Positions 5,724-12,903 of a DNA stretch of 16,144 bases are shown piece after piece. The translations under genes were made by a program, and so were the position numbers. The notes beneath the pieces were generated by a model that saw only the letters and a list, made by a program, of their open reading frames with translations, ran no database searches and was not told the DNA's origin. Positions within the stretch are counted from its first letter, which is position 1; each line of letters begins with the position of its first letter. This stretch comes from Clostridiales bacterium (GTDB lineage: Bacteria > Bacillota > Clostridia > Oscillospirales > Oscillospiraceae), in assembly GCA_018374635.1 (NCBI GenBank), contig JAHAEW010000078.1:1-16144 (forward strand). The letters are read 5' to 3'.

Positions 5724-8700
5724 ATGCGGATCGCAGACCTGCACATCCATTCCAGGTATTCCAGGGCGACCAGCCGGGACTGCGTGCCCGCCGCGCTGGA
5801 TTTCTGGGCCAGACGCAAGGGCATCCATCTGGTGGGGACCGGAGATTTTACCCACCCGGCCTGGCGGGCCGAGCTGGCGGAACAGCTTGCCCCCGCGGAG
5901 GAGGGACTCTATACCCTGAAAGAGGAGGCGGTCCGCCCGGGCGCCCTTTCGGTGGAGGAGGCCCCGCGCTTTGTGGTCAGCGGGGAGATCAGCACCATCT
6001 ACAAGAAAAACGGCGCAGTGCGCAAGGTTCACAGCCTGATCGTGCTGCCCGATCTGGAGCGGGCGGAGGTCCTCTCCCGGCGGCTGGAGGCCATCGGAAA
6101 CCTGCACTCGGACGGGCGGCCCATCCTGGGACTGGACTGCCGGGACCTGCTGGAGATCACGCTGGAGGCCGCCCCCGACGCTATTTTTATTCCCGCCCAC
6201 ATCTGGACGCCGCATTTTTCCCTGTTCGGCGCCTTTTCCGGCTTTGATACCATTGAGGAGTGCTTTGAGGACCTGACCCCCCATATCCATGCGCTGGAGA
6301 CCGGGCTCTCCTCCGATCCGCCCATGAACTGGCGCTGCTCGGCCCTGGACCGCTTCCATCTGGTCTCCAACTCGGACGCCCACTCCCCCTCCAAGCTGGG
6401 GCGGGAGGCAAACCTCCTGGAGATCCCCTGCTCCTATGCCGCGCTGGAAAAGGCCCTGCGGACCGGGCGGGGGTTGAAGGGGACGGTGGAGTTCTTCCCG
6501 GAGGAGGGAAAGTACCACTACGACGGCCACCGCAACTGCAAGCAGTGCCTCTCGCCCCAGGAGGCTGAGGCAGTGGGAGGGGTCTGCCCCGTCTGCGGCA
6601 AACGGCTGACCACCGGCGTGCTCCACCGGGTAGAGCAGCTGGCCGACCGGCCGGAGGGATATGTGCGCCCCAGAGCGCCGGGTTATGAGCGGCTGGCGCC
6701 GCTGCCGGAGGTCCTCTCCGCCACCTTGGGCGGCGCTCCGGAGTGCAAGCGCAACCAGCTGCGCTACGAGGAGATGCTGCAAAAACTGGGACCGGAGTTC
6801 CACATTCTGCGGGAGGCGCCCATCGAAGACATCGCGGCGGCCGCCGGACCCTGCGTGGCCGAGGGCATCCGCCGCCTGCGGGCGGGAGAGGCCCTGTGGG
6901 AACCTGGCTTTGACGGGGAGTATGGCAGGATGACTCTCCTCACCGAGCAGGAGAAGGAGTCTTTCAGCGGACAGGTGAGCCTCTTTGGCTGCGACGTTCC
7001 CAAGGTCAAAAAGAGGAGCGTTTCCACCCGGGAAAAGCATGCGGTGGAAAAACCGGTTCCGGTGGAAGAGCCGCAGGTGCCCCGGCCGGAAGCTCTCAAT
7101 GCCGCCCAGCAGAGCGCCGTGTGTGCCGGTGAGCGGGCGGTGGCTGTGGTGGCCGGACCGGGCGCTGGAAAGACCAAGACCCTGGTCTCCCGCATTTTGT
7201 GGCTCCTCGCGCAGGGGGAGCGCCCCTCAGAGATCACGGCGGTGACCTTTACGAAGAAGGCGGCAGCCGAGCTGCGGGAGCGGCTGGAACAGGCGCTGGG
7301 AGACCGGCGGCTCATGAGCGGTATGACCATTGGGACCTTTCACTCCATCGCGCTCCACCTGCTCTCCCGGGAAGAACCGGTGGGACTGGTGGGCGAGTAT
7401 GAGGCTCTGGAGCTGGCGGGACAGGTCCTGCGCGCCCTCGGCATGTCCCTGCCGCCCAAGCGGCTGCTCCAGGCGGTCTCCCGCCGGAAAAACGGCATGG
7501 AAGAGCCGGGGGACGGGGAGCTGGAGCGGGCCTGCGCTTTTTATGACCGCCGCCTGACTGAGCGGGGGATGATGGACTACGACGACCTGCTCCTGCGGAC
7601 ACTGGAGGAGTGGGAGGGAAAGAGCCGGAGCGACGCGCGCAAGTTCCGTCATCTGCTGGTGGATGAGTTTCAGGACTGCAACCCCATGCAGTACCGCCTG
7701 CTCCGGGCCTGGAACCGTCTGGGCCGCAGTCTCTTTGTGATCGGCGACCCGGACCAGTCCATCTATGCCTTCCGGGGGTCTGATCCGGCCTGTTTTTCCC
7801 GGCTGAAGGAGGAGACGCCCCAGCTGCGCACCATCCATTTGAGAGAAAATTACCGCTCCACGCCGGAGATCCTGGAATGCGCCCTGGCGGTCATCCGGCA
7901 CAACGGGGGCGGAGAACGGGTCCTCCATGCCGTCCGGCCAGGCGGGGCAAAGGTGCGCCTGGTGCATACGGGGAGCGACCGGGCCGAGGCTGTCTTTGTG
8001 GCCAAGGAGATCAACCGCCTGGTGGGCGGGGTGGATCTGCTGGAGGCCCGCCGCCACCAGGACCGCGGGCGAAACTGGAGCTTTTCCGATCTGGCGGTCT
8101 GCTACCGCACCCGCCATCAGGCCGGTGTGTTGGAGCAGTGCCTGCGGCGGGAGGGGATCCCCTGCCGGGTCGCTGGGCGGGACGACTTTCTCCACGACGA
8201 TACGGTGCGGGGCGCGCTGTGCTTTTTCCGGGTGCTGCTGGAAGCGGCGGATACCCTGGCGCTGGAGGCGGCGCTGCGTCTGATCTGGAAGGTTCCGCCG
8301 GATCTGGTCCGGGCGGTGTCCCACACCTGGGCAGTCGCCGAGGGGGATGCGGCCCAGCGGGTCAAGGCGGTGGAGCAGGACTATGGGGAGCTGACCATCC
8401 TGCGTCCCTGGCTGGAGCTGACCGCCTTTTTTGGACAGCAGGCTGACTGGGAGCGCCCCTGGCGGCTGCTGGAGCGCTGGGCCGGCGCCGCGGGCTGCGC
8501 CGGTTCGGACGCCCTGGAGAAGCTGATGGGCATGGCCTCCTTCTATAAAACCATGCCAGGACTGCTGGAAGGGGTCGCCCTGGGAGGCGAGGGGGACCTG
8601 TGGCGGCGCTCCGGCGAATATGACGCGGGGGCAGTGACGCTCATGACCCTCCATGCCGCCAAGGGGCTGGAATTCCCTGTGGTATTCCTCTGTGGAGTGC

Positions 8701-8927
8701 GCAGGGGCGTGCTGCCGCTGGAATCGGAGCGCCATCCGGTGGACGGCGGCGAGGAGCGGCGGCTCTTCTATGTGGGGATGACCCGGGCCAGAGAAGAGCT
8801 GATCCTGCTCACCTCGGGGGAGGAGCCCTCTCCCTTCCTGGAGGAGCTTCCCTCCACTTTGGTGGAGCGGGAGGAGGCCCAGGGACGCCCCAGAGAATAT
8901 GAGAGCGGTCAGATCAGCCTGTTCTGA
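5724..8927 (+). CDS. Endonuclease Q-like PHP nuclease fused to UvrD-type helicase
   Basis: This 1067-residue protein joins two modules. Residues 1-410 resemble endonuclease Q: a PHP start DLHIHSRYS (H7, H9), GTGDFTHP, a further metal-site region IPAHIWTPHFSLFG, SNSDAHSPS, and a zinc finger C272/C275...C288/C291. EndoQ nicks 5' of deaminated bases in archaea and a few bacteria. Residues about 455-1067 form an SF1A helicase with all motifs: NAAQQ (459-463), Walker A AGPGAGKT (477-484), DEFQD (647-651), GDPDQS (674-679), ENYRST, LHAAKG (976-981) and TRAR (1020-1023). QVSLF (417-421) and QISLF (1063-1067) match the beta-clamp motif QL[SD]LF. The ATG follows GAGGGGA. Expected role: cut at damaged bases, then unwind for resynthesis. 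It is high in GC and may be cotranscribed with the hydrolase 47 bases downstream. Confidence 0.93.
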   Translation: MRIADLHIHSRYSRATSRDCVPAALDFWARRKGIHLVGTGDFTHPAWRAELAEQLAPAEEGLYTLKEEAVRPGALSVEEAPRFVVSGEISTIYKKNGAVRKVHSLIVLPDLERAEVLSRRLEAIGNLHSDGRPILGLDCRDLLEITLEAAPDAIFIPAHIWTPHFSLFGAFSGFDTIEECFEDLTPHIHALETGLSSDPPMNWRCSALDRFHLVSNSDAHSPSKLGREANLLEIPCSYAALEKALRTGRGLKGTVEFFPEEGKYHYDGHRNCKQCLSPQEAEAVGGVCPVCGKRLTTGVLHRVEQLADRPEGYVRPRAPGYERLAPLPEVLSATLGGAPECKRNQLRYEEMLQKLGPEFHILREAPIEDIAAAAGPCVAEGIRRLRAGEALWEPGFDGEYGRMTLLTEQEKESFSGQVSLFGCDVPKVKKRSVSTREKHAVEKPVPVEEPQVPRPEALNAAQQSAVCAGERAVAVVAGPGAGKTKTLVSRILWLLAQGERPSEITAVTFTKKAAAELRERLEQALGDRRLMSGMTIGTFHSIALHLLSREEPVGLVGEYEALELAGQVLRALGMSLPPKRLLQAVSRRKNGMEEPGDGELERACAFYDRRLTERGMMDYDDLLLRTLEEWEGKSRSDARKFRHLLVDEFQDCNPMQYRLLRAWNRLGRSLFVIGDPDQSIYAFRGSDPACFSRLKEETPQLRTIHLRENYRSTPEILECALAVIRHNGGGERVLHAVRPGGAKVRLVHTGSDRAEAVFVAKEINRLVGGVDLLEARRHQDRGRNWSFSDLAVCYRTRHQAGVLEQCLRREGIPCRVAGRDDFLHDDTVRGALCFFRVLLEAADTLALEAALRLIWKVPPDLVRAVSHTWAVAEGDAAQRVKAVEQDYGELTILRPWLELTAFFGQQADWERPWRLLERWAGAAGCAGSDALEKLMGMASFYKTMPGLLEGVALGGEGDLWRRSGEYDAGAVTLMTLHAAKGLEFPVVFLCGVRRGVLPLESERHPVDGGEERRLFYVGMTRAREELILLTSGEEPSPFLEELPSTLVEREEAQGRPREYESGQISLF

Positions 8928-8974
8928 CGGCCTTCGTTTGGTAACTGTGAAACCCAAAAAGGAGCGAGAGACCC

Positions 8975-9799
8975 ATGAATTATCAGATCCATGAGATCCC
9001 GGCGGGGGCGGGAGGCCCCACGGCAAAGCTGTCCCTCTACCTGTGGGACAATTCGGAGGAGTTGGACGACGGGCTGCTCCGGCCCATGGTGGTCATCTGT
9101 CCCGGGGGCGGATATGCCATGACCTCCGACCGGGAGGGGGAGGCCATTGCGCTCAAGTGTATGACCATGGGGGCCCATGCGGCGGTGCTGCGCTACTCCG
9201 TGGCACCGGCACGCTTTCCCACCGCCCTTTTGCAGCTGGCAAACGCCGTATCCCTCATCCGCCGTCACGCGGCGGAGTGGTATGTGGACCCCGGGCGCAT
9301 CGTGGTGCAGGGCTCCTCGGCAGGGGGGCACCTGGCCGCCTGCCTGGGGGTGTTCTGGAAGGCGGACTTCCTCGCCCGGGCGCTGGACAGCCCACCCGAG
9401 CTGCACCGTCCCAACGGCCTGATGCTGAGCTATCCGGTCATTACCATGGGGCCATTCGGCCACCGGGGGAGCGCGGAGAACCTGTTGGCCGAGCGGGAGG
9501 AGGAGCTGCGGGATTTCCTCTCCCTGGAAAAACAGGTGAACGACGACGTGCCGCCGGTCTTCCTCTGGCACACATTCACCGATGAGAGCGTGCCGGTGGA
9601 AAACTCCATCCTCTTTGTCCAGGCGCTGCGCGCCCATGGGATCTCCACCGAATTTCACCTCTACCCGGTGGGGCGGCACGGCATCGGGACCGCCGGTCCC
9701 CTCACCGCCGGGCGGGACAACCGGGGCCTCCAGATGGAGTGTGCCGGCTGGATGGACTTGGCGGAGATCTGGCTCCGCGGTCTTGGGAAACATTTGTAG
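8975..9799 (+). CDS. Alpha/beta-hydrolase, acetyl-esterase-like
   Basis: The 274-residue protein has the alpha/beta-hydrolase fold. CPGGGY near residue 46 is the oxyanion-hole motif, GSSAGG at 113-118 places the nucleophile at Ser115, and D203 (in TDESVP) and H235 (in GRHGIG) complete the triad. The layout matches small esterases/lipases of the BD-FAE and acetyl-xylan-esterase type that remove acetyl or short acyl groups from sugars or esters. No signal peptide is seen, so it is probably cytosolic. The ATG follows AAAAAGGAG at about 10 bases. It begins 47 bases after the nuclease-helicase stop without a clear promoter of its own, so it may be read from that operon. The functional link is not obvious and the true substrate is unknown. 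Confidence 0.88.
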   Translation: MNYQIHEIPAGAGGPTAKLSLYLWDNSEELDDGLLRPMVVICPGGGYAMTSDREGEAIALKCMTMGAHAAVLRYSVAPARFPTALLQLANAVSLIRRHAAEWYVDPGRIVVQGSSAGGHLAACLGVFWKADFLARALDSPPELHRPNGLMLSYPVITMGPFGHRGSAENLLAEREEELRDFLSLEKQVNDDVPPVFLWHTFTDESVPVENSILFVQALRAHGISTEFHLYPVGRHGIGTAGPLTAGRDNRGLQMECAGWMDLAEIWLRGLGKHL

Positions 9800-9810
9800 A
9801 GCTCAAAATG

Positions 9811-9853
9811 AAAACGAGCCGTATATCTATTCAAAAGATATACGGCTCGTTTT
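9811..9853. terminator. Bidirectional terminator between hydrolase and M24 peptidase
   Basis: A perfect 18-bp stem (9811-9828 with 9836-9853) with a 7-base loop begins AAAA and ends TTTT, so it works from either direction. It separates the convergent hydrolase and M24 peptidase genes. Confidence 0.9.
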
Positions 9854-9865
9854 CGCTAAAATGGC

Positions 9866-10936
9866 TTATCCAACGACTTGCAGATCCTTTGGATAGTGGT
9901 TGAGCACTTCGCAGCCGTCCTCCGTCACCAGCACCAGGTCCTCAATACGCACGCCAAACTCCCCGGGCAGATAGATCCCCGGCTCCACCGAAAAAACCAT
10001 GCCGGGTTCCAGGGGGGTGTCCGAGACGCCGCTCACGTCCGGGGGTTCGTGGCAGTCGAGACCGCAGCCATGGCCCAGGCGGTGGGTAAAGCAGGGCCCG
10101 TATCCGCCCTTGGTGATGATGTCCCGGGCGCAGCGGTCCAGGTCGGAGAGGAGGACGCCGGGGCGGATCATGGCCTCAGCCGCCTCGTTGGCCTGGCGGA
10201 CCAGCTCATAGACCTCCCGCTGTTTGTCGCTGACCGTCTGGTAGAAGACCGTGCGGGTCATATCGCACCAATAGCGGGAGATGGGGGTGAAGAGGTCGAA
10301 AATCACGCTGTCCCCGGGCTGGAGCACGGTGGAGCCGCCGCTGTGGTGGGGATCGGCCCCGTTGGCGCCGAAGCAGACCAGCTGCGTCCCCTCACAGTCG
10401 GCTCCACGGGCCAGGAATTCCCGGTTGACCAGCGCGGCCAGTTCATTTTCCCGCACGCCGGTCCGGACGGCCCCGATGGCGGCGGCCACCACCTGGTCGT
10501 TCATGGCCGAGCTGTGGCGCATGGCGGCGCGCTCGGCCTCATCCTTCTGTTTGCGGCAGAGGTCCACGGGCCCGGAGCCGTGGACGGGGCGCACATCGGG
10601 GCGGTGCTCCATGAGGCCGATGAGAAATTTGCTGTACCAAAACTTGTCCACACCGAGGGAACCGGGGCGGAGGGCGCCGGCCAGAGCGGCGACAGGGTCC
10701 TCCCCGTCCCTGTGGGTAACCACCGGCAGCTCCGGCGTGGAGGGGAGGCCGAAGATCTCGTTGCCATACAGGACGGCCTTTCCCCCTGCATCCAGGTAAA
10801 GGGCCAGCAGACGCTCATGGGGCTCTACCCAGAAGCCGGTGAGGTAGTAGACTGAGGTGGTAGCGGTGATGAGGATCTGGGAGAGTCCGGCGGCTCTCAT
10901 CTCCGCCGTGACACGGGAGACGCGGGATTGTTCCAT
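9866..10936 (-). CDS. M24 family Xaa-Pro peptidase
   Basis: The 356-residue protein has a creatinase-like N-terminal domain (about 1-125) and a pita-bread catalytic domain (about 130-350). All five dinuclear-metal ligands are present: D214, D225, H289 (in HRLGHG), E318 (in SVEPGIY) and E332 (in RIEDLV). The supporting histidine of the HEPP segment is also present. Enzymes of this type (Xaa-Pro aminopeptidase or dipeptidase, PepQ/PepP) release the residue before proline in the cytosol, usually with Mn or Co. Length is typical. Aminopeptidase and dipeptidase activity cannot be separated from sequence. The ATG at 10936 follows AAAGGAAG at about 12 bases. An extended -10 promoter at 10994-11002 lies upstream, and a hairpin at 9811-9853 terminates it. 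Confidence 0.92.
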   Translation of the reverse strand: MEQSRVSRVTAEMRAAGLSQILITATTSVYYLTGFWVEPHERLLALYLDAGGKAVLYGNEIFGLPSTPELPVVTHRDGEDPVAALAGALRPGSLGVDKFWYSKFLIGLMEHRPDVRPVHGSGPVDLCRKQKDEAERAAMRHSSAMNDQVVAAAIGAVRTGVRENELAALVNREFLARGADCEGTQLVCFGANGADPHHSGGSTVLQPGDSVIFDLFTPISRYWCDMTRTVFYQTVSDKQREVYELVRQANEAAEAMIRPGVLLSDLDRCARDIITKGGYGPCFTHRLGHGCGLDCHEPPDVSGVSDTPLEPGMVFSVEPGIYLPGEFGVRIEDLVLVTEDGCEVLNHYPKDLQVVG

Positions 10937-10964
10937 AGATATACGTCACTTCCTTTGAACAGAT

Positions 10965-10993
10965 GAAGGGGCCGGCAAACTGCCGGCCCCTTC
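10965..10993 (-). terminator. Hairpin between folD and the M24 peptidase gene
   Basis: A perfect 13-bp stem (10965-10977 with 10981-10993, arm GAAGGGGCCGGCA) with a 3-base loop lies about 72 bases after the folD stop. It is very stable but has no real T tract on the - strand, so termination may be partial. It abuts the -10 of the peptidase promoter. Confidence 0.6.
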
Positions 10994-11002
10994 ATTATAG
11001 CA
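10994..11002 (-). promoter_or_regulatory. Extended -10 promoter of the M24 peptidase gene
   Basis: TGC-TATAAT on the - strand (11002-10994) is a perfect extended -10 element. No good -35 hexamer is seen 17 bases upstream, which is normal for this class. Transcription would start inside the adjacent hairpin. Confidence 0.55.
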
Positions 11003-11065
11003 TAATTTGACTTGGGAGAGGGCTCTTCCATACAAAAACATGGAAAATGACCGTGGCAGAACGCC

Positions 11066-11923
11066 TTATGCCAGTCCGCAGGCGCGCTCGGCCGCCTCCA
11101 CTACATGACCCACCAGAACACAGGTGGTGACCGAGCCGACGCCGCCCGGCACCGGAGTAATGGCCTCCACCACCGGCTCCACCGCGTCAAAGGCCACGTC
11201 GCCGCAGAGTTTGCCCTCGGCGTTGCCGTTGATGCCCACGTCCACAACCACCTGACCGGGAGAGACATAGGAGGCGTCCACCACGCCGGCTTTTCCGGCC
11301 GCAACGACCAGGATCTCTGCCTCCCGGCAGACAGAGGGCATATCCACTGTGCGGGTGTGGCAGAGGGTGACGGTGGCGTTTTTCTGGAGCAGCATCATGG
11401 CTGCGGGCCTGCCCACCACCAGGCTGCGGCCCACCACAGTGACCCGCTTGCCGGTCAGATCATAGCCGTAATGGGCCAGGATCTCCATGCAGGCCTGGGC
11501 GGTGCAGGGCGGAAAGCCCCGTTTTACTCCGGCAAATACCCCGGCCAGAGAGCCGTCGGTGATCCCATCTACATCCTTTTCCGGGGCGAGGGCGCGGCGC
11601 ACGGTCTCGTCATCCATCTGTTTGGGCAATGGACGGAAGAGCAGGCAGCCATGGATGGACGGGTCCCGGTTGACCTGGTCGATGACCTGGAGCAGCGCCT
11701 CCTGGGAGGCGTCGGCTGGGAGGACAAAAGAGCGCACGGCCACACCGATCTTCTCACAGCGCTTGGTGGCGCCGCGCTCGTAGCTCAGGTCGTCTTCCCG
11801 CGCTCCGACCCGGACAATGGCCAGAGCAGGAGAGATCCCCCGCTCTTTAAGGACGCGGGTGCGCTGGACCAGTGTGTCGGTCAGGGCGGCGGCAACCTCT
11901 TTGCCGGAGAGAATGGTAGACAT
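11066..11923 (-). CDS. folD: FolD-like methylene-THF dehydrogenase (divergent active site)
   Basis: The 285-residue protein has the FolD two-domain layout: a catalytic N-terminal domain and a Rossmann NAD(P) domain with VVGRSLVVGRP, ATVTLCHTRT, DVGIN and ITPVPGGVGS. FolD normally oxidises 5,10-methylene-THF and then hydrolyses methenyl-THF. The catalytic Tyr is kept (Y48), but the position of the Lys four residues later is A52, with K54 and C56 kept. The Gln of VQLPLP is F96 (FRPLP). D119 of DVDG is kept. PCTP-K-G is changed to PCTAQA. The start was chosen at ATG 11923 because AGGTGAT precedes it at good spacing; GTG 11932 and ATG 11929 are alternatives. It lies 36 bases after fchA in the same operon. 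I expect dehydrogenase activity, with cyclohydrolase supplied by FchA. Confidence 0.88.
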   Translation of the reverse strand: MSTILSGKEVAAALTDTLVQRTRVLKERGISPALAIVRVGAREDDLSYERGATKRCEKIGVAVRSFVLPADASQEALLQVIDQVNRDPSIHGCLLFRPLPKQMDDETVRRALAPEKDVDGITDGSLAGVFAGVKRGFPPCTAQACMEILAHYGYDLTGKRVTVVGRSLVVGRPAAMMLLQKNATVTLCHTRTVDMPSVCREAEILVVAAGKAGVVDASYVSPGQVVVDVGINGNAEGKLCGDVAFDAVEPVVEAITPVPGGVGSVTTCVLVGHVVEAAERACGLA

Positions 11924-11959
11924 GTACATCACCTTTCCTTTTTCAGTGTGCGCCGGCTG

Positions 11960-12589
11960 TCAGCGCAGGCGGCCCAGCACCTGCGTGTGGATCTCATCCG
12001 CCATGGGAACATATTTGGAGAGCATGGCTTCGGTTTTCTCCTCCAGAGCGCGGGCCTTCGCCCGGTCTGCCATGGACTTCGTGTTGATAAAGACATTCAG
12101 GCTGGCGCCTTGAAGCGCCGCTTTGCAGAAGAGAACGCCGACGCCTACATCCGAGATGGCAATGGCAGAGCCCATACGCGCATAATCTCGGTGAAGTTCG
12201 ATCGCCTCGCAGAGGGCGCCCATGATCTCCATGGGAACGGAACAGGCGGTGTTCAGAGCCTGCTCCATGACCTGCTCCTTATAGGAGCGCTGCTGTTCTG
12301 TATCCTTGGGCAGTCCGTAGGCGCGGGAGAGGGGCTCAAAGACTTCCGCGTCGGCGGCCACCAGAGCCTCCAGTTTCCGGCGCAGCGCTTCCGAGCGCTG
12401 GTCCAGCGCGCGGACATCAGCCTCCACATCGGCGTATTTTTTCTTTCCGACGGTGAGATTCCCCACCATATTGCCGAGGGCTACGCCGACGGCGCCCACC
12501 AGGGCGGAAGCGCCGCCGCCGCCGGGAACCGGGGCCTTGGAGGCCAGCGCTTCCAGAAATTCCGTACAGGTCTGTGTCGCGATATTCAT
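11960..12589 (-). CDS. fchA: Methenyl-THF cyclohydrolase / formiminotetrahydrofolate cyclodeaminase (FchA-like)
   Basis: The 209-residue protein matches the cyclodeaminase/FchA family in length and motifs: EFLEALASKAPVPGGGGASA (10-29), then a conserved GNLTVGKKKYADVE segment and a helical bundle with an MGSAIAISDVGVG segment. The family hydrolyses 5,10-methenyl-THF to 10-formyl-THF, or releases ammonia from formimino-THF in histidine breakdown. No hut genes are seen here, and the folD-like gene follows directly, so the one-carbon role is favoured. The ATG at 12589 follows GAGGG and gives the usual family N-terminus; the frame continues upstream without homology. The operon probably starts at the promoter 12651-12679. 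FchA would compensate for the substituted cyclohydrolase residues in the FolD-like partner. Confidence 0.9.
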   Translation of the reverse strand: MNIATQTCTEFLEALASKAPVPGGGGASALVGAVGVALGNMVGNLTVGKKKYADVEADVRALDQRSEALRRKLEALVAADAEVFEPLSRAYGLPKDTEQQRSYKEQVMEQALNTACSVPMEIMGALCEAIELHRDYARMGSAIAISDVGVGVLFCKAALQGASLNVFINTKSMADRAKARALEEKTEAMLSKYVPMADEIHTQVLGRLR

Positions 12590-12650
12590 AGGATCCCTCA
12601 CTTTGCCTTTTTTCAGATACATCAGCGTTGGTTGAAATCTCTGTTCCATA

Positions 12651-12679
12651 ATCATAACTGACTGGTTTAAAAAAAGCAA
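12651..12679 (-). promoter_or_regulatory. Promoter of the fchA-folD operon
   Basis: On the - strand TTGCTT (12679-12674), a 17-base spacer and TATGAT (12656-12651) lie about 62 bases before the fchA ATG. Confidence 0.6.
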
Positions 12680-12722
12680 TACTCGTGAGTGTAGAAATAC
12701 AGATTTTGGAGGGAAAAACTTT

Positions 12723-12827
12723 ATGTCTGACCTGCACGGTGGGAACGGGAGGAGCGCGCCGGCTTTGCTGCGCACCGATATGCCGGAACAGATGGGAAGA
12801 CAAATCTGCAAAACAAGTGGTCGTTGA
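12723..12827 (+). CDS. Possible 34-residue leader/small ORF before the kinase
   Basis: An ATG at 12723 follows GGAGGG at about 9 bases and runs 34 codons to TGA (12825-12827). The stop lies inside the TTGACA of the kinase promoter. The peptide is polar with no membrane segment or recognisable family. It fills the 314-base gap between fchA and the kinase. No clear promoter precedes it on +, so it may be chance. Confidence 0.22.
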   Translation: MSDLHGGNGRSAPALLRTDMPEQMGRQICKTSGR

Positions 12828-12852
12828 CATCGTTTTCCGCAGCAAGTACAAT
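12824..12852 (+). promoter_or_regulatory. Sigma-A promoter of the hybrid kinase locus
   Basis: A perfect TTGACA (12824-12829), a 17-base spacer and TACAAT (12847-12852) lie about 52 bases before the kinase ATG. An intact promoter means the broken gene is probably still transcribed. Confidence 0.8.
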
Positions 12853-12903
12853 AGAAAGGAAACTCCGTGCCGGAAAGGAATCAGAGCATGAAGGAGCGAT
12901 AGC

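Noticed and set aside
5559..7040. 493-codon open frame on - opposite the EndoQ module
   Set aside because: It is antisense to a gene with full domain motifs, has low-complexity Gly/Gln/Arg-rich translation and no family features; long antisense frames are common in GC-rich genes.
7227..9026. 599-codon open frame on - opposite the helicase module
   Set aside because: Same reason: shadow of a motif-complete helicase with no recognisable protein features.
11105..12661. 518-codon open frame on + across folD and fchA
   Set aside because: It is His/Gly-rich and antisense to two well-supported genes, and it crosses their intergenic gap.
12685..12891. 68-codon GTG-start frame on + before the kinase
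   Set aside because: It has no ribosome site and runs through the consensus kinase promoter.
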